From positions 1 to 9,407 of the forward strand of contig JAJXVW010000015.1 in the NCBI GenBank assembly GCA_021781935.1: a stretch of DNA of 9,407 nt, read 5' to 3'. Below, one piece after another: positions 6,211 through 9,407 of this stretch. A program made the translations under genes and the position numbers. The stretch's first letter is position 1, and each line of letters begins with the position of its first letter. The notes under the pieces were generated by a model. It worked only from the letters and a program-made list of their open reading frames with translations, did not search any database and had not been told where the DNA came from. This stretch comes from a bacterium (GTDB taxonomy: Bacteria; Patescibacteriota; Minisyncoccia; Phycocordibacterales; Phycocordibacteraceae).

Positions 6211-7065
6211 ATGAGTAAACTGATTCTCGTCACGGGAGGCGCCGGCTTCGTCGGAAGCAATCTTTGCGCGCGTCTCGTACGCGAGGGGCACTCGGTCATC
6301 TCGCTCGACACGTACTTCACGGGCTCGAAGGAGCATCAGGTGCAAGGGGTCGAATACCGCGAAGGCCACACGAAAGACATCCGCACGCTCGTGCCGGAAC
6401 GTCCCGATACGATCTATCACCTCGGCGAATATTCGCGCGTCGAGAAGAGTCTCACGGAGCCGGCGCTCGTTCTCGACCTGAACGCCGTCGGCACCCAGGG
6501 CGTCGTCGAATTCTGGCGCGAGAAGGGAAGCAAGCTCATCTACGCGGGTTCTTCCACGAAGTTCGCGGACGGCGGTCTCGGGCGCGATCAGAGTCCGTAT
6601 GCCTGGACGAAGGCGACGAACACCGAGCTCGTCCGCAATTACGCAGACTGGTATGGGCTGCCGTTCGCCATCACCTATTTCTATAACGTGTACGGTCCCG
6701 GCGAACGCGCCGGCGCGTATGGCACGGTCATCGAGATCTTCCGGCAGAAGCGTCTCGCGGGAGAGCCGCTCACGGTGAATGCGCCGGGTACGCAGCGCCG
6801 GAACTTCACGCACATCGACGACATCGTCGACGGGCTCGTGCTCGTGGGCGAGAAAGGGCAGGGCGATGAATTCGGACTCGGCGCCACGGAGTCCTTCTCC
6901 GTCCTCGAGGTCGCGAAGCTTTTCGGAGGCGAGATAGAGATGAGGCCGGAGGTGAGAGGCAACCGCATGGACGGCCATATCGATACGACGAAATCCGAAG
7001 CGATAGGGTGGTCGCAGAAACAGACGCTCCCGGCATACATCAAGGAGGCGCTTTCGCATGCGTAA
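6211..7065 (+). CDS. NAD-dependent nucleotide-sugar epimerase/dehydratase (extended SDR)
   Basis: A 284-residue member of the extended short-chain dehydrogenase family related to GalE and UDP-sugar 4-epimerases, acting on nucleotide-activated sugars in the cytoplasm. The Rossmann motif TGGAGFVGSN is at 8-17, with Asp33 at the end of the second strand, suggesting NAD rather than NADP. The catalytic triad is Ser114/115 (YAGSSTKF, 111-118), Tyr130 and Lys134 (SPYAWTK, 128-134). YNVYGPGE (158-165) and RRNFTHIDDIVDGL (196-209) are the usual substrate-domain motifs. It is slightly shorter than the ~310-340 residues of typical GalE. Its end overlaps the next gene by 8 bases, so the two are translationally coupled and probably supply and use the same sugar. 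The exact substrate cannot be read from the sequence. No Shine-Dalgarno precedes the ATG. Confidence 0.9.
   Translation: MSKLILVTGGAGFVGSNLCARLVREGHSVISLDTYFTGSKEHQVQGVEYREGHTKDIRTLVPERPDTIYHLGEYSRVEKSLTEPALVLDLNAVGTQGVVEFWREKGSKLIYAGSSTKFADGGLGRDQSPYAWTKATNTELVRNYADWYGLPFAITYFYNVYGPGERAGAYGTVIEIFRQKRLAGEPLTVNAPGTQRRNFTHIDDIVDGLVLVGEKGQGDEFGLGATESFSVLEVAKLFGGEIEMRPEVRGNRMDGHIDTTKSEAIGWSQKQTLPAYIKEALSHA
7042..7048 (+). promoter_or_regulatory. Strong ribosome binding site inside the epimerase gene
   Basis: AAGGAGG lies 9 bases before the ATG at 7058, within the last codons of the epimerase gene. It supports the overlapping start of the glycosyltransferase and shows that this organism does use Shine-Dalgarno initiation. 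Confidence 0.85.
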
Positions 7066-8227
7066 ACGCATCCTCATCTTCTCGCTCGCATATTTCCCGC
7101 AGGTGGGCGGTGCGGAGGTTGCGGTAAAGGAAATAACAGACCGCATCCCGGACATCGAATTCCACATGGTCACGCTCCGGTTCGCCGATGAAGCGCGGAC
7201 CGAGCGCGTGGGCAATGTCGTCGTGCATCGCGTCGGCGTCGGGAGCGGGTACCTCTCAAAGGTGTTCTACGTGCCCGCCGCGTACGTTGCGGCGCGCCGG
7301 CTGCATCGGATCGAACGGTTCGACGCTTTCTGGGCGATCATGTCCTACATGCTGTTCCCGATTGCGCTCCTGCGCCTCTCGGGCGTCCGCGTTCCCTACG
7401 TCCTCACGCTCCAGGAGGGCGACCCGTTCGAGCACGTATTCGACCGGCTGCGCATTCGTCCGTTCCGGCCCCTGCTCGCCTACGGGTTCAGGCACGCGAG
7501 TGCGGTGCAGGCCATCTCCCGGTTTCTTCTCGCGTGGAGCGTCCGTGCCGGATTTCCCGGACAGGGGCAGGTCATCCCGAACGGCGTAGACGTCGCTGCG
7601 TTCTCCGGCGCGCTCTCGACGGAGCGCCGCGCCGAGCTCCGCTCGGCGCTCGGCGCGAAGCCCGACACGGTGCTGCTCGTCACGACCTCCCGCCTCGTGA
7701 AGAAGAACGCGGTGGATGACGTCATTCGCGCGCTGCCGCTCCTGCCCGAACGCGTGCAATTCGTGGTGTACGGCATCGGGAAGGACGAAGAGATGCTGCG
7801 CGCGCTCGCTCGCGCGTGCGGCGTCGAACGCCGTGTGCGATTCATGGGCCAGATCTCTCATGCCGAGCTTCCGGCAGCGTTGCAGACGTGCGACATTTTC
7901 ATCCGCCCTTCCCGTTCCGAAGGCATGGGCAATTCATTCATCGAAGCCATGGCGGCGGGGCTGCCGGTTATCGCCACGCAGGAGGGCGGCATCGCCGACT
8001 TCCTCTTTGATGCCGTTCGGAATCCAGACACGGAGTCGACTGGTTGGGCGGTAGACAAAGACTCGCCCGAGCAGATCGCCCGCGCGGTCGAGACGATCCT
8101 TTCCGATCCCGCCGCCGCCCGCGCGACGATTGCGCATGCAAAGGAGCTCGTGGTGCACGGATATGGCTGGGATGCCGTCGCCCGAGGCATGAGCCGGTTA
8201 TTCACCGTCGTTCTCGGGAGTGCTTGA
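7058..8227 (+). CDS. GT4-family glycosyltransferase
   Basis: A 389-residue GT-B-fold retaining glycosyltransferase of the GT4 (Glycos_transf_1) group, transferring a sugar from a nucleotide donor to a surface glycan or lipid-linked acceptor at the inner face of the membrane. The N-terminal domain shows the acceptor-side loop FPQVGGAE (13-20). The C-terminal domain carries VIPNGVD (172-178), TSRLVKKNAVDDVIRAL (210-226), VVYGIGKDEEMLRAL (236-250) and RVRFMGQISHAELP (259-272). The donor-binding E-x7-E signature is at Glu288 and Glu296 in RSEGMGNSFIEAMAAGLPVI. It is full length for the family. Translation is coupled to the upstream epimerase. Acceptor and donor are unknown; a role in cell-envelope polysaccharide is the natural inference from the neighbours. 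Confidence 0.92.
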   Translation: MRKRILIFSLAYFPQVGGAEVAVKEITDRIPDIEFHMVTLRFADEARTERVGNVVVHRVGVGSGYLSKVFYVPAAYVAARRLHRIERFDAFWAIMSYMLFPIALLRLSGVRVPYVLTLQEGDPFEHVFDRLRIRPFRPLLAYGFRHASAVQAISRFLLAWSVRAGFPGQGQVIPNGVDVAAFSGALSTERRAELRSALGAKPDTVLLVTTSRLVKKNAVDDVIRALPLLPERVQFVVYGIGKDEEMLRALARACGVERRVRFMGQISHAELPAALQTCDIFIRPSRSEGMGNSFIEAMAAGLPVIATQEGGIADFLFDAVRNPDTESTGWAVDKDSPEQIARAVETILSDPAAARATIAHAKELVVHGYGWDAVARGMSRLFTVVLGSA

Positions 8228-8262
8228 TTCTTAGCCCGACCAGGCGTTTAATCCACCCTAGG

Positions 8263-8289
8263 GGGCCGTAAGGCTCGTGTTGTTTTTTT
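8263..8289 (+). terminator. Probable intrinsic terminator after the GT4 gene
   Basis: A 5-bp stem (8263-8267 with 8272-8276, one G-U pair) closed by a GTAA tetraloop is followed, after GTGTTG, by seven T (8283-8289). The stem is short and the T-run is displaced by 6 bases, so strength is doubtful. The T-run directly abuts the Shine-Dalgarno of the next gene. Confidence 0.45.
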
Positions 8290-8295
8290 GGGGAG
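8290..8295 (+). promoter_or_regulatory. Ribosome binding site for the ATG at 8302
   Basis: GGGGAG, 6 bases before the ATG at 8302, immediately after a seven-T run. It supports the 8302 start over the internal ATG at 8416. Confidence 0.6.
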
Positions 8296-8301
8296 AGTGC
8301 A

Positions 8302-8859
8302 ATGAGCAGGAAGATGGTTACCGTGTTGCTTTCAGCCGTCGTTGGCCGTCTGGTTAGGGGAACGTCTACGAGCCGTATCGGGCTTGCCGATCGAGGGAAT
8401 CTAGTGCATCCCATTATGGCGAACAGCAATCTCACTGACCGGCAAAAGGCTGTGCTGCGACGCAAATACGGCGCGCGGGACTTCAAAAACGGGCACCAAT
8501 TCAGGGTTCCCGAGGAAGAAATGCTGAACCTCTTCCGGGAGTTCAAGCACACGTTTGACTTCATGACACCAGCTGAAGCCGACGAGCGATTGCGGCAGCA
8601 GTTCGGGTTCTTCATGGGGAGTCGCGGATTGAACGAGATCTCGTTCCATTACCGGCGTTCTCTTGACCACCGCGACCACGAAGATACGTGCACCTTCGCC
8701 CACGTATTCACGGCGACGATGCCGGAATATCCGGAGGCGGAGTGCTTCTGCAGTAAGACGCGCTTGCTGTCCGTCGCGGATTTCGAAACCGATAAAAGCA
8801 CGAATGGGCGGCGGATTTCGCCGCTCCTGCATCGGATTTACGAGACCCGCATCCAGTAG
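8302..8859 (+). CDS. Hypothetical protein, unrecognised family
   Basis: A 185-residue protein that I do not recognise. The first ~38 residues (hydrophobic VTVLLSAVVG followed by a basic, Ser/Thr-rich stretch) look unlike the rest. From the second ATG at 8416 (MANSNLTDRQKAVL onward, 147 residues) it reads as a compact soluble domain. That domain has a charged helical part (residues about 41-97), a RGLNEISFHYRRS segment (108-120), a His/Cys-rich patch (HRDHEDTCTFAH then AECFCSKTR, about 122-153) that could bind metal, and ISPLLHRIYETR at the end. The 8302 start has a Shine-Dalgarno; 8416 has none, but the protein could begin there. It sits between two glycosyltransferase genes behind a possible terminator, and by eye its codon use is less GC-extreme than its neighbours, so it may be a later insertion into the sugar block. 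No function is proposed. Confidence 0.6.
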   Translation: MSRKMVTVLLSAVVGRLVRGTSTSRIGLADRGNLVHPIMANSNLTDRQKAVLRRKYGARDFKNGHQFRVPEEEMLNLFREFKHTFDFMTPAEADERLRQQFGFFMGSRGLNEISFHYRRSLDHRDHEDTCTFAHVFTATMPEYPEAECFCSKTRLLSVADFETDKSTNGRRISPLLHRIYETRIQ

Positions 8860-8874
8860 TACCTACCCGCATCA

Positions 8875-8904
8875 ACACCCCGCTTGGCTTTCCAAGCGGG
8901 GTGT
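8875..8904. terminator. 13-bp hairpin after the hypothetical gene
   Basis: Arms 8875-8887 and 8892-8904 are perfectly complementary with a CTTT loop, 15 bases after the stop codon at 8857-8859. No T-run follows on either strand, so it is a terminator-like or transcript-protecting hairpin rather than a canonical one. Confidence 0.55.
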
Positions 8905-8929
8905 AACGCATCCGGGGCGGCGTGCGTTG

Positions 8930-8935
8930 TAGACT
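8930..8935 (+). promoter_or_regulatory. Putative -10 element of the terminal glycosyltransferase gene
   Basis: TAGACT ends 6 bases before the ATG at 8942, preceded directly by TTG, and there is no Shine-Dalgarno. The spacing matches the leaderless pattern at 2050, 2826 and 3169, but the hexamer is weaker and no -35 was found. Confidence 0.45.
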
Positions 8936-8941
8936 ACTGTA

Positions 8942-9376
8942 ATGAAGCTCGTGCTCGCGACCCCCCTCTACCCGCCCGAACCGGGCGGCCCGGCTACCCA
9001 TACGAGGTTCCTCGAGGAGTGGCTTCCGCGTTTTGGCATTGCGGTCGAGGTGATCCCGTTCTCAAGAGTCAAATCTCTCCCGAAAGGAGTGCGTCATGCG
9101 CGTTACGCGCTCCTCCTGTACCGTGTCGCACGGAATGCCGATGCGGTATTCGCGCAAGACACGGTGAGCGTAGGATGGCCGGCGTACATCGCTGCCCGTT
9201 GCGCGAGAAAGCCATTTCTCGTGCGCGTACCGGGTGATCACGCGTGGGAACAGGCTCGACAGCGCTTTGGAGTCAATGATGACCTGGATTCTTTTCAAGA
9301 AAGGCATTCGCGACATCCTCATTTTCTTCACAAAGAAGGGAACAGGTGGCATAAACCAAAGACCCCCCAGGTTTGA
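8942..9376 (+). CDS. GT4-type glycosyltransferase, N-terminal part only, broken near 9280-9300
   Basis: The first ~118 residues read as the N-terminal domain of a GT4 glycosyltransferase: MKLVLATPLYPPEPGGPATHT (acceptor-side Pro/Gly-rich loop), ADAVFAQDTVSVGWPAYIAAR (67-87), PFLVRVPGDHAWEQARQRFGV (91-111) and DDLDSF (113-118). A family member should continue for another 230-280 residues including the E-x7-E donor site. Instead, from about residue 119 the frame loses resemblance and stops at 9376. The DNA from 9407 back to about 9282 reads on the other strand as a different protein, so the coordinates after ~9295 are not native glycosyltransferase sequence. The native gene is therefore interrupted by a rearrangement or an assembly join. 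It would belong to the same surface-glycan cluster as the epimerase and the first GT4. Confidence 0.75.
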   Translation: MKLVLATPLYPPEPGGPATHTRFLEEWLPRFGIAVEVIPFSRVKSLPKGVRHARYALLLYRVARNADAVFAQDTVSVGWPAYIAARCARKPFLVRVPGDHAWEQARQRFGVNDDLDSFQERHSRHPHFLHKEGNRWHKPKTPQV

Positions 9377-9407
9377 CAAGGGGAGCTGCTGTTTCTAAAA
9401 GGCTTTT
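9273..9407 (-). pseudogene. RsmB/NOP2-type rRNA m5C methyltransferase fragment at window end
   Basis: Read on the reverse strand from the right edge, a 44-codon frame encodes LLETAAPLVKPGGSLVYATCS, then LLCEENEDVANAFLEKNPG, and then hits TGA at 9275-9273. This matches the late part of the RsmB/Sun (NOP2) family of S-adenosylmethionine-dependent rRNA cytosine-C5 methyltransferases, including the TCS motif whose Cys is the nucleophile in E. coli RsmB, followed by the EENE segment. The final ~40 residues of such an enzyme (ending with a GFFxA-type motif) are missing; the frame simply runs into the antisense of the glycosyltransferase. By eye the fragment is much less GC-rich than the rest of the window. 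It is most likely foreign sequence joined by assembly, or else the scar of a real rearrangement. Confidence 0.72.

Noticed and set aside
6070..7215. A 381-codon reverse-strand frame opposite the epimerase gene.
   Set aside because: Antisense to a clear SDR enzyme, with an Arg/Leu/Glu-rich translation, no motifs and no promoter or Shine-Dalgarno; a shadow frame.
9062..9379. A 105-codon reverse-strand frame at the right end.
   Set aside because: It overlaps the RsmB-like fragment in the wrong frame and then runs antisense to the glycosyltransferase N-terminus; no domain is visible.
9279..9398. A 39-codon forward frame (MTWILFKKG...) at the right end, considered as a small protein or as a -1/+1 frameshift continuation of the glycosyltransferase.
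   Set aside because: Neither forward alternative frame gives GT4 sequence, while the reverse strand gives a coherent RsmB motif there, so the forward frames are shadows.

Overview
The window reads like a piece of a small-genome, GC-rich bacterial chromosome, most probably from the Candidate Phyla Radiation (Patescibacteria, Parcubacteria-like). This is inferred from gene content: a CPR-style MurC, a soluble TraG/VirD4-like ATPase beside a secreted ComEA-type protein, a short RsmI, and very compact spacing. TGA is used as a stop (for example at 1065-1067 and 4978-4980), so this is not a UGA-recoding lineage. No rRNA, tRNA, CRISPR array or insertion sequence was recognised, and no gene-free stretch exceeds 100 bases.

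Layout. Positions 1-1067 hold the 3' part of murC (cell-wall precursor synthesis). It runs convergently into a reverse-strand gene (1119-1970) for a divergent laccase-domain-like protein, with a shared hairpin terminator between them. From 2050 everything reads forward: rsmI (16S rRNA 2'-O-methylation), a 96-residue membrane protein, a VirD4/TraG-type DNA-pumping ATPase, and a secreted, membrane-anchored protein combining a ComEA DNA-binding domain with PKD and lamin-tail domains. The last two look like one DNA-handling unit. From 6211 comes a surface-sugar block: a nucleotide-sugar epimerase/dehydratase translationally coupled to a GT4 glycosyltransferase, then an unrecognised gene (8302-8859), then the N-terminal third of a second GT4 glycosyltransferase.

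Two features go beyond ordinary gene content. First, several forward genes have a -10-like hexamer ending 6-7 bases before the ATG and no Shine-Dalgarno sequence, which predicts leaderless mRNAs; other genes have clear Shine-Dalgarno sites, so both modes seem to coexist. Second, the last ~110-135 bases read on the reverse strand as a fragment of an RsmB-type rRNA m5C methyltransferase. The forward glycosyltransferase loses its family resemblance exactly there, so the window end is probably a chimeric join or a real rearrangement breakpoint. Long, short-loop inverted repeats also recur, three of them inside coding sequence.
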